Assembly (NCBI GenBank): GCA_036013055.1
Contig: DASCQM010000013.1
Span: 10,663-74,662, forward strand
Reading direction: 5' to 3'
DNA from: SHYR01 sp036013055
GTDB taxonomy: Bacteria > Chloroflexota > Dehalococcoidia > UBA2979
DNA length: 64,000 nt
In this document: positions 53,799-63,485 of the stretch, in pieces
Numbering within the stretch: position 1 is the first letter of the stretch
How the letters are laid out: every line of letters begins with the position of its first letter
Position numbers and translations under genes: made by a program
The notes under the pieces: model-generated
Databases searched by the model: none
What the model was told of the DNA's origin: nothing
Seen by the model: the letters and a program-made list of their open reading frames with translations, nothing else

Positions 53799-54641
53799 AT
53801 GGTCGACGCTCGTAACGCAGCGCGACTGACCATCCTCGCGGCGCTTGGCGCGCTGCTCCTCGCACTCTCGCTGCTCCCCGTCGCCGGCAACATCGAGGAG
53901 CGCACTGCCGCACTCGTCCAGCCACTGACCACCGCCGTGCGTGACGTGACGAGGCCGCTCGCCGACGTCGTGCTCAACGCCGGGCAGGTGCGCGAACTGA
54001 GCGAGGAGAACGCGACGCTGCGACGTCAGCTCAACCTGCTCGAGTCCGAGGTCGCCTCGCTACGCGAGCTGGCTGCGGCGAACGCGCGGGCCGCATCACT
54101 GCTCGACGCCGTCGGTGACGACGCCGGTCGATTCCTGCCCGCCGCTGCCGTGCTCCGCGACCCATCGCCGACGCGCCACGAAATCGTGATCGACCGCGGC
54201 GCGGCCGAGGGTGTTGCGATCGGCCAGCCGGTGCTCGGCGCGGGCGCGACGCTGATCGGCGTGATCGCCGATGTCGATGATCACCGCTCTCGAGTCCGCC
54301 TGCTCTCCGACCAGGATTCCGCCGTCACTGCCGTCGTGCAGGAGTCCCGCCTCACTGGAGCGCTCGCCGGAGGGAAGCGCGGCCTCTTGCTTGAGTTCAT
54401 CCCGGTCGACGCGCCGATCGCGACCGGCGACCTCGTGCTCACGTCGGATCTCGGCGGACTGCTCCCCGGTGGACTGCTGATCGGACGTGTCGCATCGATC
54501 GACGCGCGCGGGCAGGAGCTGTTCGCGACGGTTCACGTCGAGCCGCTCGCCGACTACGCCCGCATCGAACAGGTACTCGTGCTCACTCAGCCGCTCGCCA
54601 GCGCCGCAACGACCGACGCTGCAGCCGGAGTGTCACAGTGA
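53799..54641 (+). CDS. mreC: Rod shape-determining protein MreC
   Basis: 280 residues from ATG 53799, with GGAGGG six bases upstream. One N-terminal membrane helix (~10-28), a coiled coil (~55-95, 'LSEENATLRRQLNLLESEVASLRELAA') and the two-barrel extracytoplasmic domain with 'VIDRGAAEGVAIGQPVLGAGATLIGVIADV' and 'VLTSDLGGLLPGGLLIGRV'. It links MreB to PBP2 outside the membrane. It ends overlapping mreD by 4 nt. Confidence 0.95.
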   Translation: MVDARNAARLTILAALGALLLALSLLPVAGNIEERTAALVQPLTTAVRDVTRPLADVVLNAGQVRELSEENATLRRQLNLLESEVASLRELAAANARAASLLDAVGDDAGRFLPAAAVLRDPSPTRHEIVIDRGAAEGVAIGQPVLGAGATLIGVIADVDDHRSRVRLLSDQDSAVTAVVQESRLTGALAGGKRGLLLEFIPVDAPIATGDLVLTSDLGGLLPGGLLIGRVASIDARGQELFATVHVEPLADYARIEQVLVLTQPLASAATTDAAAGVSQ

Positions 54642-55132
54642 GTCGCTCAGTCGTCGTGCTCGCCACGCTCTCGCTGCTGACGGCACTGCTCCAGCTCGGC
54701 GCGGTGCCGGCGCTCTTCCTCGGTGGAATCGCTGCCCCCTTGCTGCCGGTCGCGCTGATCGCCGCGTGGGCGACGGCTCGAGGCGAGCGCGAGGCGTGGG
54801 CTGCCCTGCTGATCGCATCGATGGTGCTGGGCGTCGCCTCGCAGGAGCGCGTCGGCTGGTTCTTGCTCGCGCTGCTGCCAACTGCGGCACTCAGCATCTT
54901 CGCCGTGCGCAGCACCGCGGCCCGACGAATCGCCTCCGCGCCGATCGTCGCCGCCGGCGGGGCGCTGCTCTATCTCGCGGTGCTCGCGCTCGCGTCGGGG
55001 CGGCTCGCCGCGCTCGGTGAACAGCTCACTGCCGGCATCGCCGCCGCCGCGTGGACCGCGCTGGTGGCCGCACTCTTCGCACTCGTGCTCTGGCCGCTCC
55101 AGCCGCGCACCAGCCGGGGACTGTTCGAGTGA
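54638..55132 (+). CDS. mreD: Rod shape-determining protein MreD (by position and topology)
   Basis: 164 residues from GTG 54638, overlapping mreC by 4 nt. About five membrane helices and Ala/Leu-rich, as in MreD, but sequence motifs are weak ('LSLLTALLQLGAVPALFLGGIAAPLLPVALI'). The identification rests mainly on position between mreC and mrdA. It would complete the Rod complex in the membrane. Confidence 0.85.
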   Translation: MSRSVVVLATLSLLTALLQLGAVPALFLGGIAAPLLPVALIAAWATARGEREAWAALLIASMVLGVASQERVGWFLLALLPTAALSIFAVRSTAARRIASAPIVAAGGALLYLAVLALASGRLAALGEQLTAGIAAAAWTALVAALFALVLWPLQPRTSRGLFE

Positions 55133-55169
55133 CCGGCCGAACGGCTGGCCGGGTGATCGGCAACGATCG

Positions 55170-57056
55170 ATGAGGTCGTGGGGTCGGTTGCAGGCGCTTC
55201 AGGCGGCAACGGTCATCGTCTTCGCGCTCTTCGCCGTCCAGCTCGCTCGCCTGCAGCTTGCCGAAGGCATCAGCTACAGTGACAGCGGTGCGACATCTCA
55301 GGTGCGCACGATTTCAGTCGAGGCCCCGCGCGGCCTGATCTTTGATCGCAACGGCACTGCGCTGGCGCACAACGTCCCTCGCTTCTCCGTCGTCGCGATC
55401 CCTGGGAGCCTGCCCGCTGAACCCGACGACCGACGATCGCTCTTGCTCGCGGTCGAGCGCGAGACCGATGTCCCGCTCCGCACGCTGGAGCTGATCGTCG
55501 CGAACGGGCTCGCCTCCTCGGATCCGTTCGCCCCGATCACGGTGCGCACCGACCTCGACGCGACCGATGCCGTGCAGATGCGCGCCGCGCTCGCAGGGCT
55601 TTCCGGCATCACCGTCAGCGCGACCGCCGTGCGCGAGTACAGCGGCGGCGATCTCGTGCCGCGCATCCTCGGCTATGTCGGCGCGATCGGTTCCGATGGC
55701 GTTGCCGCCTACCTCGATGCCGGCTACCCGCTGAACGCGCAGGTCGGACGCGCGGGCATCGAACAGCAGTACGAGCTCACCCTGCGCGGCCAGCCCGGTC
55801 GACGGCTGGTTCGCACCGACTTCGCGGGACAGGAGCTTGAGACGCTCGGCGAACTCGCCGCCACGCCCGGCGACGACCTCACGCTCTCGATCGACCTCCG
55901 CCTGCAGTCTGCGGTCGCGCGCTCGCTTGCCGTCGGCATCGCCGATGGGCTCGCAGCCATCGAGGGCGACGAGGAGCAGCAACGAGAAGCCGCTGGAGCC
56001 GCCGTCGTGCTCGACGTGCGCAGCGGCGAGGTGCTGGCACTCGTCTCGCTGCCGTCCTACGACGTCAACATCTTTGCCTCGACGGCACGCAGCGAGGAAC
56101 TGGAGCATGTGCTGACGGATGCGGCGCGCCCGCTCGTGCAGCGCGCGTATATGGAAGTGCGGCCGCCCGGTTCGACGTTCAAGACGGTGACCGGGCTGGC
56201 GGCGCTGCAGGAGGGTATCGCCACCCCCGAGACCCGCATCACGAGCCGAGGCTTGATCACGGTGCAGGACGAGTACGACCCGGAGAAGCAGTACGTCTAC
56301 CGCGACTGGGCGGTGCTCGGCCCGCTCGACTTCTACGGTGGCATCGCGATGTCTTCGGACATCTACTACTACTACCTCAGCGGCGGCTACAGCGAGGATG
56401 GCGAGCGCCTCTTCGACGGCCTCGGCCCCGATCTCCTCGCCAGCTACGCCCGCGCGGCCGGACTCGGCGATCCGACCGGACTCGACCTGCCCGGCGAGGC
56501 TGGTGGGCAGGTTCCCGACCCGCAGTGGAAGCGCGAGGCGCTCGATGAGCCGTGGGTGCTCGGCGATACCTACACCTTCGGCATCGGGCAGGGCTACCTG
56601 ACGGCAACCCCGCTGCAGATGGCCGTCGCAGCGGCAGCGATCGCGAACGACGGCGACGTGCTGACACCGCGCGTCGTGAAATCGATTACCACGGACCGCT
56701 TCACGATCGAGACGCCACAGCCGAGCAACGCCCGCCTCCCCGTCGATGATGAGCACATCGCGGTGATGCGAGAGGCGATGCGGCGCGCAGCGCTGCCGGG
56801 CGGAACCGCCGACGACGCTGCCCCCGCCGGCATCACCATCGGCGGCAAGACAGGAACCGCCGAGTTCGGGCTGCGACGTGAAGACGGGGAGTTCGACACT
56901 CACGGCTGGTTCATGGGCTTCGCACCGTACGAGGACCCGGAGATCGCCGTAGCGGTGTTCCTCCAGCACGGCGTCGGCGGGACGCACGCCGCCCCGGTCG
57001 CGCGCAGCATCTTCGAAGCCTACGCCGGGCTACAGGCCGAGGTCACTAGCCGATGA
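55170..57056 (+). CDS. mrdA: Penicillin-binding protein 2 (elongation transpeptidase)
   Basis: 628 residues from ATG 55170. One N-terminal membrane helix (~10-30), pedestal domain with 'APRGLIFDRNGTALAHNV', and transpeptidase motifs S-x-x-K in 'RPPGSTFKTVTG', S-S-D in 'AMSSDIYYYYLS' (PBP2 form of SxN) and K-T-G in 'GGKTGTAEFG'. It cross-links peptidoglycan for side-wall growth outside the membrane. It ends overlapping rodA by 4 nt. Confidence 0.96.
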   Translation: MRSWGRLQALQAATVIVFALFAVQLARLQLAEGISYSDSGATSQVRTISVEAPRGLIFDRNGTALAHNVPRFSVVAIPGSLPAEPDDRRSLLLAVERETDVPLRTLELIVANGLASSDPFAPITVRTDLDATDAVQMRAALAGLSGITVSATAVREYSGGDLVPRILGYVGAIGSDGVAAYLDAGYPLNAQVGRAGIEQQYELTLRGQPGRRLVRTDFAGQELETLGELAATPGDDLTLSIDLRLQSAVARSLAVGIADGLAAIEGDEEQQREAAGAAVVLDVRSGEVLALVSLPSYDVNIFASTARSEELEHVLTDAARPLVQRAYMEVRPPGSTFKTVTGLAALQEGIATPETRITSRGLITVQDEYDPEKQYVYRDWAVLGPLDFYGGIAMSSDIYYYYLSGGYSEDGERLFDGLGPDLLASYARAAGLGDPTGLDLPGEAGGQVPDPQWKREALDEPWVLGDTYTFGIGQGYLTATPLQMAVAAAAIANDGDVLTPRVVKSITTDRFTIETPQPSNARLPVDDEHIAVMREAMRRAALPGGTADDAAPAGITIGGKTGTAEFGLRREDGEFDTHGWFMGFAPYEDPEIAVAVFLQHGVGGTHAAPVARSIFEAYAGLQAEVTSR

Positions 57057-58183
57057 TCCGCGCCGTCCTCGGTCGCAGCGACCCCTGGATCGTGCTCGCG
57101 GTCCTGCTGCTCGCGCCCTTCGGCGTGCTGATGATTCACTCCGCGACAGTTGATGCGGAGCGCATGGGCGTGACCGCCGTCGACCGGGCGGTAATCCGTC
57201 AGCTCGTGGTCGCGGTCGTCGGCCTCAGCGTGATGGTTGGGCTCTCGCGGGTGGACTACCGGGCGCTGCGGCGGCTCGCGCTGCCGGCGTACGTCGGCAC
57301 GGTCGGCCTGCTCGCCCTCGTCCTGCTCGTCGGGATCACGCAGTACGGGGCGCGTCGCTGGATCGGCATCGGGGGGATCACGCTCCAGCCATCGGAATTC
57401 GCCAAGCTCACGCTGGTGATCGCGGCCGCGGCCTACCTCGCCGACCGCCCGCAGGGCCCGCGCGCGACGCTCACGATCGCCGGCCTCGTACTCGCTCCGA
57501 TCAGCCTTGTTGTGCTGCAACCAGATACGGGGACGACGCTCGTGCTGATCGGGGCCTCGGCCGGGATCATCATCGCGTGGGGAGCCCCGTGGCGAACGCT
57601 CGGAACCATGCTGGCGATCGCGCTCGCGCTCACCCCCCTGCTGTTCGCGGTCGCCGTACCCGGCTATCAGCGTGAGCGCATCGCCGTCTTCCTCGATCCC
57701 GGTCGCGACCCCCTCGGCAGCGGGTTCAACCTGCAACAGGCTGAGGTCGCGCTGCGTTCCGGCGGCCTCGTCGGGCGGCACGTCTTCGACCGCTCGGACT
57801 CAGCACTCGCGTTCGTCAGTGCGCGATCCAGCGACTTCATGCTCTCGCACATCGGTGAACAGGTCGGGCTGCTGGGTGCGATCGCGCTGCTCTCGCTGCT
57901 CGCGCTGTTGGTCTGGCGAGGGCTGAGCACCGCGCTGACCGCCCCGGACGCCTTCGGACGACTACTCGCCGCCGGACTGACGTTCACGATCTTTACGCAG
58001 GCCGCGATTCACATCGCCGCCACCCTGCGGGCGCTTCCGGCCACGGGCATCCCGATGCCGTTCGTCTCGCAGGGTGGTTCATCGCTACTCGTGATGTGCG
58101 TCGCCGCCGGACTGCTACTGAACATCGCCTCGCACCGACGTGCGAACCCCGGTGAGCAGTGGAGCGCGACGCGCTGGCGGTAG
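57053..58183 (+). CDS. rodA: Peptidoglycan polymerase RodA (SEDS family)
   Basis: 376 residues with ~10 membrane helices. SEDS signatures 'GARRWIGIGGITLQPSEFAKLTLV', 'LVVLQPDTGTTLVL' (the conserved Asp-containing loop), 'DFMLSHIGEQVGLLGA' and 'ATGIPMPFVSQGGSSLLVMCVAAGLLLNI' are present. It polymerises lipid II glycan strands with PBP2. Last gene of the mre operon; a bidirectional terminator follows. Confidence 0.96.
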   Translation: MIRAVLGRSDPWIVLAVLLLAPFGVLMIHSATVDAERMGVTAVDRAVIRQLVVAVVGLSVMVGLSRVDYRALRRLALPAYVGTVGLLALVLLVGITQYGARRWIGIGGITLQPSEFAKLTLVIAAAAYLADRPQGPRATLTIAGLVLAPISLVVLQPDTGTTLVLIGASAGIIIAWGAPWRTLGTMLAIALALTPLLFAVAVPGYQRERIAVFLDPGRDPLGSGFNLQQAEVALRSGGLVGRHVFDRSDSALAFVSARSSDFMLSHIGEQVGLLGAIALLSLLALLVWRGLSTALTAPDAFGRLLAAGLTFTIFTQAAIHIAATLRALPATGIPMPFVSQGGSSLLVMCVAAGLLLNIASHRRANPGEQWSATRWR

Positions 58184-58249
58184 CCCCACCCCTCGGCGGT
58201 TCGACGGCGCGCATCAGACTGCGTCCTAGCAACGTACGCGTCACACAAG

Positions 58250-58276
58250 AAGAGGAACCTCGTCGAGGTTCCTCTT
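58250..58276. terminator. Bidirectional intrinsic terminator between rodA and clpC
   Basis: Inverted repeat aagaggaacct-c / g-aggttcctctt with a three-base core between converging operons (rodA ends 58183, clpC ends 58307). A-rich on the left, tt on the right. Confidence 0.75.
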
Positions 58277-58306
58277 GAGTCATCTTGCTGGCCCAACGGC
58301 GCTCGT

Positions 58307-60844
58307 CTACGGCGTCAGTACGGGCTCTTGCTCTTCAGGCTCGGCCGATTCCTCGGGTTCGCCTGATTCGGCTGGCTCAACCGGTGGCGGCGGATCGACG
58401 CGCTCGATCGTGACCTCGCCAGCGACGAAGTCCATGCGCACCCCGTCGCCCTCCTCGAAGTCTCCCTCAAGCAACGCGTCGGAGAGGCGATCTTCGATCG
58501 CCTCCTGGATCGAGCGGCGCAGCGGCCGCGCACCGAATACCGGATCCCAGCCCTTATCGGCGAGGTGGTCGAGCAGCGCGACCGAGACCTCCAGCGTCAT
58601 GTCCTTGGTGCGCAGGTTGTCGCGAACGTCGGCAAGCTGCAGATCCACGATCTGGCGGATGTGCTCCGGAGCCAGCGCGTGGAAGACCACAGACTGATCG
58701 AGCCGGTTGAGGAATTCGGGGCGGAAGACGCGCTTCGTCTCCTCCTCGACCTTATTCTTCATCCGCTCGTACTGCTCCTCGGCCGTCTTCACTTCGTCAG
58801 CAGAGACCGCGAAGCCGAACTTCGAGTCCTTCCGGATGAGGTCAGAGCCGACGTTCGAGGTCATGATGATCACGGTGTTCCGGAAGTCAACACGGCGGCC
58901 CTTCGCGTCGGACAGGTGCCCGTCGTCGAAGATCTGCAGCAGCATGTTGAAGATATCCGGGTGCGCCTTCTCGATCTCATCGAGCAGGATCAGGCTGTAG
59001 CTGTGCCGGCGCACGTGGTCGGTCAGTTGCCCGCCATCCTCATACCCCACGTAGCCCGGCGGCGAACCGACGAGGCGTGAGACGGTGTGCTTCTCCATGA
59101 ACTCGGACATGTCGAGGCGGACGATGTTGTCCTTCGACCCGAACATGAACTCACCGAGCATCTCAGCGAGGTAGGTCTTCCCGACGCCCGTGGGGCCCTG
59201 GAACATGAACACGCCGATCGGGCGCTTCGGGTCCTTCAGACCGGCACGAGCACGGCGCACGGCCTTGGCGACGGCCTTCACGGCCTCGCCCTGCCCGATC
59301 ACACGCTCAGAGAGGTGCTCCTCAAGTTCACGCAGACGCTGCGTCTCTTCGCCGGCGAGCCGCGAAAGCGGGATGCCGGTCCACATCGAGACGATGTCGC
59401 GGATATCTTCCTCAGTGACGACCGGCTGCTCATCCTCGCGGGAACTCTCGACCTCAGCCTCAAGTTCCTCCAGCTCAGCCTGCAACTGCACTTCTTGCTC
59501 GCGCAGCTCCGCAGCGAACTCGTACTGCTGATTCGCAATCGACTGGTCCTTCTCACGGCGCAACTCGTCGAGCTTCTTCGTCGCCTCGCGCACCGGTGCC
59601 GGTGTTGAGTAGCGACGGATGCGCACGCGCGCAGAGGCTTCGTCGATCAGGTCGATCGCCTTGTCCGGGAGGAAGCGGTCTGAGACGTACCGCGAGGAGA
59701 GTTCGACCGCAGCCTTGATTGCGGCGTCCGAGATCTCAAGCTTGTGGTGCTCCTCGTACGCACCGCGCACGCCCATCAGGATCTGAATCGTGTCCTCGAG
59801 CACCGGCTCGTCCACGCGGATCGGCTGGAAGCGGCGCTCCAGCGCTGCGTCGCGTTCGATGTGCTTGCGATACTCGTCGAGGGTCGTTGCGCCAACGGCC
59901 TGAATCTCACCGCGCGCGAGCGCCGGCTTGAGGATGTTCGCGGCGTCGACAGCACCTTCAGCCGCGCCAGCGCCGACGAGCATGTGCAGCTCATCGATGA
60001 AGAGGACGCAGTTCTCGGAACTCTTGATCTCCTCGATCACCTTCTTCAGGCGTTCCTCGAACTCGCCGCGGTACTTCGTGCCAGCGACGAGCAGGCCGAT
60101 ATCGAGCGTGAGCATGCGCTTGCCGAGCAGCGTGTCCGGCACATCGCCTGCGACGATGCGGTGGGCGAGACCCTCCGCGATCGCGGTCTTGCCGACGCCC
60201 GGCTCACCGATCAAGACGGGGTTGTTCTTTGTGCGGCGCGAGAGCACCTGGATCACGCGCTCGATCTCGTCGTCTCGACCGACGATCGCGTCGAGCTGGT
60301 CGTTGCGCGCCATCGCCGTAAGGTCGGTGCCGAGCTGGTCGAGCGTGGGCGTCCGCGCCTGCCGCTGACCGGCGGCTGCCGTCTGCTGCTGCTGCGGCTG
60401 GGTCTGCGCAAGGATGCGAGTGGTCTCGCCGCGCACGCGCTCAAGGTTCACGCCAAGGCTCTCAAGCACGCCAGCGGCGATGCCTTCGCCCTCGCGCACG
60501 AGGCCGAGCAGGAGGTGCTCGGTACCGATGTAGGAATGGCCGAGGCGTCGAGCCTCGTCGACCGCGAGCTCGATCACCTTCTTGGCGCGCGGGGTCAGCC
60601 CGATCTCGCCGCTGCTCTGCTTGTCGCCGCGACCGATGATGAATTCCACGGCGGAGCGAACCTTGTTCAGCTCAACGCCCAGGTTCGACAGAACCTTTGC
60701 AGCGACGCCATCGCCCTCTCGGACAAGGCCCAGCAACAGGTGCTCGGTGCCAATGTAGTTGTGGTTGAAGCGCTGGGCTTCTTCCTGGGCGAGCGTCAGT
60801 ACGCGGCGGGCGCGCTCCGTGAATTTGTCGAACCGATCAGCCAT
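58307..60844 (-). CDS. clpC: ATP-dependent Clp protease ATP-binding subunit ClpC
   Basis: 845 residues. Two N-domain repeats (~1-145: 'FTERARRVLTLAQEEAQRFNHNYIGTEHLLLGLVREGDG' and 'LGHSYIGTEHLLLGLV'), AAA-1 with 'GEPGVGKT', a middle domain with a UVR motif ('ANQQYEFAAELREQE'), and AAA-2 with 'GPTGVGKTYLAE', 'RLDMSEFMEKHTVSRLVGSPPGYVGYEDGG' and 'ARPLRRSIQEAIEDRLSDALL'. The C-terminus adds a Pro/Glu-rich tail of ~45 residues. Works with ClpP to unfold and degrade proteins. ctsR/mcsAB, usual neighbours in Firmicutes, are absent. Confidence 0.97.
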   Translation of the reverse strand: MADRFDKFTERARRVLTLAQEEAQRFNHNYIGTEHLLLGLVREGDGVAAKVLSNLGVELNKVRSAVEFIIGRGDKQSSGEIGLTPRAKKVIELAVDEARRLGHSYIGTEHLLLGLVREGEGIAAGVLESLGVNLERVRGETTRILAQTQPQQQQTAAAGQRQARTPTLDQLGTDLTAMARNDQLDAIVGRDDEIERVIQVLSRRTKNNPVLIGEPGVGKTAIAEGLAHRIVAGDVPDTLLGKRMLTLDIGLLVAGTKYRGEFEERLKKVIEEIKSSENCVLFIDELHMLVGAGAAEGAVDAANILKPALARGEIQAVGATTLDEYRKHIERDAALERRFQPIRVDEPVLEDTIQILMGVRGAYEEHHKLEISDAAIKAAVELSSRYVSDRFLPDKAIDLIDEASARVRIRRYSTPAPVREATKKLDELRREKDQSIANQQYEFAAELREQEVQLQAELEELEAEVESSREDEQPVVTEEDIRDIVSMWTGIPLSRLAGEETQRLRELEEHLSERVIGQGEAVKAVAKAVRRARAGLKDPKRPIGVFMFQGPTGVGKTYLAEMLGEFMFGSKDNIVRLDMSEFMEKHTVSRLVGSPPGYVGYEDGGQLTDHVRRHSYSLILLDEIEKAHPDIFNMLLQIFDDGHLSDAKGRRVDFRNTVIIMTSNVGSDLIRKDSKFGFAVSADEVKTAEEQYERMKNKVEEETKRVFRPEFLNRLDQSVVFHALAPEHIRQIVDLQLADVRDNLRTKDMTLEVSVALLDHLADKGWDPVFGARPLRRSIQEAIEDRLSDALLEGDFEEGDGVRMDFVAGEVTIERVDPPPPVEPAESGEPEESAEPEEQEPVLTP

Positions 60845-61141
60845 GTTCGATCCCCATTCGCCTCGGCATTCAGGCTATCACAGCCCATTTCTGAGGGTCG
60901 AGCAGGAGGGTATGTCCTGCTCCTTGCATCTATCATCGCCGGTGTTTCAGTGCGGGACAGTGAGGGAGCACCCTGATCCACAGGACTCATTTTCCCACCG
61001 CTGCCCGTGAGTGCAACGTAGGAAGCGACGCGATCGGCGAGAACCGTCACTTCGTCAGCGGCAGACAGCGAGTTCAAACGAGCCGTGCAGACGCGCTCAC
61101 TCAGACAACAAACACGGTCAGGACGGACGCGGCCGAGGTGA
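60845..61141. other. Intergenic region between rpsA and clpC
   Basis: 297 bp with no supported gene. It must contain the end of the rpsA message and the clpC promoter. A perfect 8-bp inverted repeat (gagcagga / tcctgctc, 60900-60922) is seen, but without a T-run in either direction; it could be an operator or weak terminator. No CtsR-type heptamer repeat was recognised. Confidence 0.5.
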
Positions 61142-62869
61142 CTACTCCGTCGCCTCATCCGTTGATTCTTCAGCGGCTGATTCCTCGGCGGCAACGTCCG
61201 GTGCCGGCTCACTAGCCTCATCGGCCGCGGGCTCTTCGGCGGGCTCGTCGGCTGCCGGCTCCTCGGTCGACGCTTCGGGCGCGTCATCAGCAGGTGCTTC
61301 TTCGGCAACGGTCTCTTCAGTCGATGCTTCCGCTGTCTCGACCTCAGCCGGTGCTTCCTCGGCGGGGGCTTCCTCTGCGGGAGTCTCTTCTGCCGGAGCG
61401 TCGTCTGACGACGAGTCGAGCTGTGCCTGTGCCTCCTGCATGGCCGCGGCCATCGCAGTCATCGGCGCCGGAGCGTCCGGAGCCGTTGGCGCGCCACCAC
61501 CGCCGCCGCCGCCACCATCGGGTGCCGCTGCGGGCTCATTGACGGCCTGCGCGCGACGCGCCTCCATGCGTGACTCGGCTTCGGTCGCCTCATCGGCGAA
61601 TGCTTCCTTGGCATCATCGGCGATTTCGATCACGCGACCGCTTGCGTCAAACGACCAGCCGCGCATCTCCGCCTCGCGACGGGCTTCGCGCAACGAGAGT
61701 CCGAGGCGGTGTCGGTCATGCTCGATGCGGACGATCTTCAGCGGCAGCAGGTCGCCTTCGTCGACGACTTCCTGCGGGTGACCGATGCGCTGCTCGACCA
61801 GTTCGGAGACGTGTACGAGGCCCTCGACGGGGCCGGGCAGTCGGGCGAACGCGCCGAACGCGACGAGCTTGGTAACGACAGCCGGGACGACATCGCCGAC
61901 CGCGTACTGCGTGATCAGCTCCTGCCACTGCTCGGGGGATGCGCGACGGATGGAGAGCGCGATCTTCTTGTTCTCGGCGTCCACCTTCATCACGTAGACC
62001 TTCACCGTGTCACCTGGCGACAGCATGTCTTCCGGGGCAACCTTGCGATCCCATGACAGCTCGGAGAGGTGGACGAGGCCGTCAGCACCACCGAGGTCGA
62101 CGAAGACACCGAAGTTGCGAATCGAGGTGACGGTGCCCTCGCGGACCTCGCCCTCGGTCAGTTCATCAAGCAGTCGATCCTTCTGCTCGGCTCGCCATTC
62201 CTGGAGCGCAGCGCGCTCGGACAGGATGACGCGATTGCGGCGTCGGTTGATCTCGATCACCTTCAGCCGCAGCTGGCGGCCGACCTGATCGGAGAGCGGG
62301 CTGGTGCCCTCGGTGCCGGGCTTGGCGCCGACGACCTGCGACATTGGGATGAAGGCGTTGACGCCCTCGATGTTCGCCAGCAGGCCACCCTTGTTGAAAC
62401 CGGTGACCTCAGCCTCGAAGGCCTCGCCGCTCTCGAAACGCACCTGGAGCTCGCGCCAACCCTGCTCGCCGCGCGCGCGGTCGATGGAGAGGAGCACCTG
62501 GCCCTCTTCGGTCTCCGGCTGCAGCACATAGACGAGCACATCATCGCCGACGCTGATCTTCGACAGTGGGTCGGCACCCATCGAGTGCATCTCGTTCGTC
62601 GGGACGATGCCCTCGGACTTGGAGCCGATGTCCACGAGGACACCTTCGCGATCCACGTTCATCACGGATCCGTCGAGCACCTCGCCGCGTCGCAGCGTCC
62701 GAGGCTCCGGCAAGCCTGCGCTTGCCAGTAGCGCTCCCATGTCCATTTCGCCAGATGCAGGCGGCGGCGGTGCGGTCGGTGCCGCAGCCGGCGCGTCGGC
62801 GGGAACTTCGGAGGGTACTTCGGTGGGAGCTTCGGATGGGGTCGTGGGGTTCGTGGTCAAGTAGGTCAT
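61142..62869 (-). CDS. rpsA: 30S ribosomal protein S1 (four S1 domains, acidic tail)
   Basis: 575 residues. A ~45-residue Pro/Ala/Glu-rich N-terminus is followed by four S1 OB-folds: ~60-130 ('GSVMNVDREGVLVDIGSKSEGIVP'), ~150-220, ~230-305 ('GTVTSIRNFGVFVDLGGADGLVHLSEL') and ~315-390 ('KLVAFGAFARLPGPVEGLVHVSEL'). The last ~145 residues are low-complexity Ala/Glu/Asp/Pro/Ser with a run of eight Gly. Four-domain S1 is usual in Gram-positive-type bacteria; it helps mRNAs bind the 30S. GGAGG sits only one base from the ATG at 62869, so a later start (Met before 'DMGALLASAG') is possible. Confidence 0.93.
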   Translation of the reverse strand: MTYLTTNPTTPSEAPTEVPSEVPADAPAAAPTAPPPPASGEMDMGALLASAGLPEPRTLRRGEVLDGSVMNVDREGVLVDIGSKSEGIVPTNEMHSMGADPLSKISVGDDVLVYVLQPETEEGQVLLSIDRARGEQGWRELQVRFESGEAFEAEVTGFNKGGLLANIEGVNAFIPMSQVVGAKPGTEGTSPLSDQVGRQLRLKVIEINRRRNRVILSERAALQEWRAEQKDRLLDELTEGEVREGTVTSIRNFGVFVDLGGADGLVHLSELSWDRKVAPEDMLSPGDTVKVYVMKVDAENKKIALSIRRASPEQWQELITQYAVGDVVPAVVTKLVAFGAFARLPGPVEGLVHVSELVEQRIGHPQEVVDEGDLLPLKIVRIEHDRHRLGLSLREARREAEMRGWSFDASGRVIEIADDAKEAFADEATEAESRMEARRAQAVNEPAAAPDGGGGGGGGAPTAPDAPAPMTAMAAAMQEAQAQLDSSSDDAPAEETPAEEAPAEEAPAEVETAEASTEETVAEEAPADDAPEASTEEPAADEPAEEPAADEASEPAPDVAAEESAAEESTDEATE

Positions 62870-62951
62870 GCCTCCGGCTGCTGGATCTGCGCAGAACCGT
62901 ATCTAAATGCGCGCGCCGCATGATACCACGCGAGCAGCCCAGAGCCGGTCT

Positions 62952-62988
62952 GAAAAGCAGGCCACCCCGCTGTTCGGGATGGCCTGCA
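62952..62988 (-). terminator. Intrinsic terminator of the rRNA operon
   Basis: On the minus strand, a stem gcaggcca-(mismatch)-cccg / cgggg-tggcctgc with loop aacag is followed by TTTT. It ends just after the 5S gene. Confidence 0.8.
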
Positions 62989-62993
62989 TGAGT

Positions 62994-63112
62994 CTTGGCA
63001 GTGGCCTATTTTCCGCGCCCCGTTGCCAGGGGAGTATCGTCAGCGCTGCGACGTTTCACTTCCGTGTTCGGGATGGGAACGGGTGGGGCCATCGCGCTCT
63101 AACCACCAAGGC
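62994..63112 (-). rRNA. rrf: 5S ribosomal RNA
   Basis: About 119 nt on the minus strand. The ends (ccttggtgg ... ccactgccaag) pair to form helix I, and internal segments 'cccacccgttcccat' and 'gaacacggaagtgaaac' are the conserved loop B/C region of bacterial 5S. End positions are approximate by a few bases. Terminator directly downstream. Confidence 0.93.
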
Positions 63113-63383
63113 AACCAGTATTGCCACCTGCCACGCTGGAAGCAAGCCGCAGGCGACATCCCGACTCGATCTGTTGCCGGTGCGACATGTGACTGCACGC
63201 CATAGGTCCCACCACCATCGCGGCGCGAGGCTACGAGCAGCCTGTTCTCGGAACGCAATCAGAGCGCACCACACTCGACAACGCTCTGGCCGCGACGCCC
63301 ACCGATCCGCCGCCACAGTTCTCGCGCCTTGCACGCGTCGAACACAACGACCCGCATGAAGTCAGAGCGGCGAACACCGCGCC

Positions 63384-63461
63384 GACCTTGGATGCGCCGG
63401 CCCCGGGTGGGCGCACGTCGGACGCTCGGTCTTGGATACGCCGACCTCGGACGCGCCGGCC
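63384..63461. repeat. Three imperfect 19-bp direct repeats in the rRNA spacer
   Basis: gaccttggatgcgccggcc, ggtcttggatacgccgacc and gacctcggacgcgccggcc align with 3-5 differences each. The second and third overlap by four bases. Confidence 0.6.
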
Positions 63462-63485
63462 AAGGACATGCAGCCCCAGACGCAG

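Noticed and set aside
60900..60922. 8-bp perfect inverted repeat as a terminator of rpsA
   Set aside because: No T-run follows on the minus strand; kept only as an unexplained hairpin in the intergenic note.
60796..61308. Open frame of 170 codons on the minus strand spanning the rpsA-clpC gap
   Set aside because: It overlaps both the rpsA tail and the clpC start in another frame, and the translation is low-complexity with no recognisable motif.
63384..63461. The spacer repeats as a CRISPR array
   Set aside because: Copies are imperfect, unevenly spaced (two overlap), and no cas genes occur in the window.
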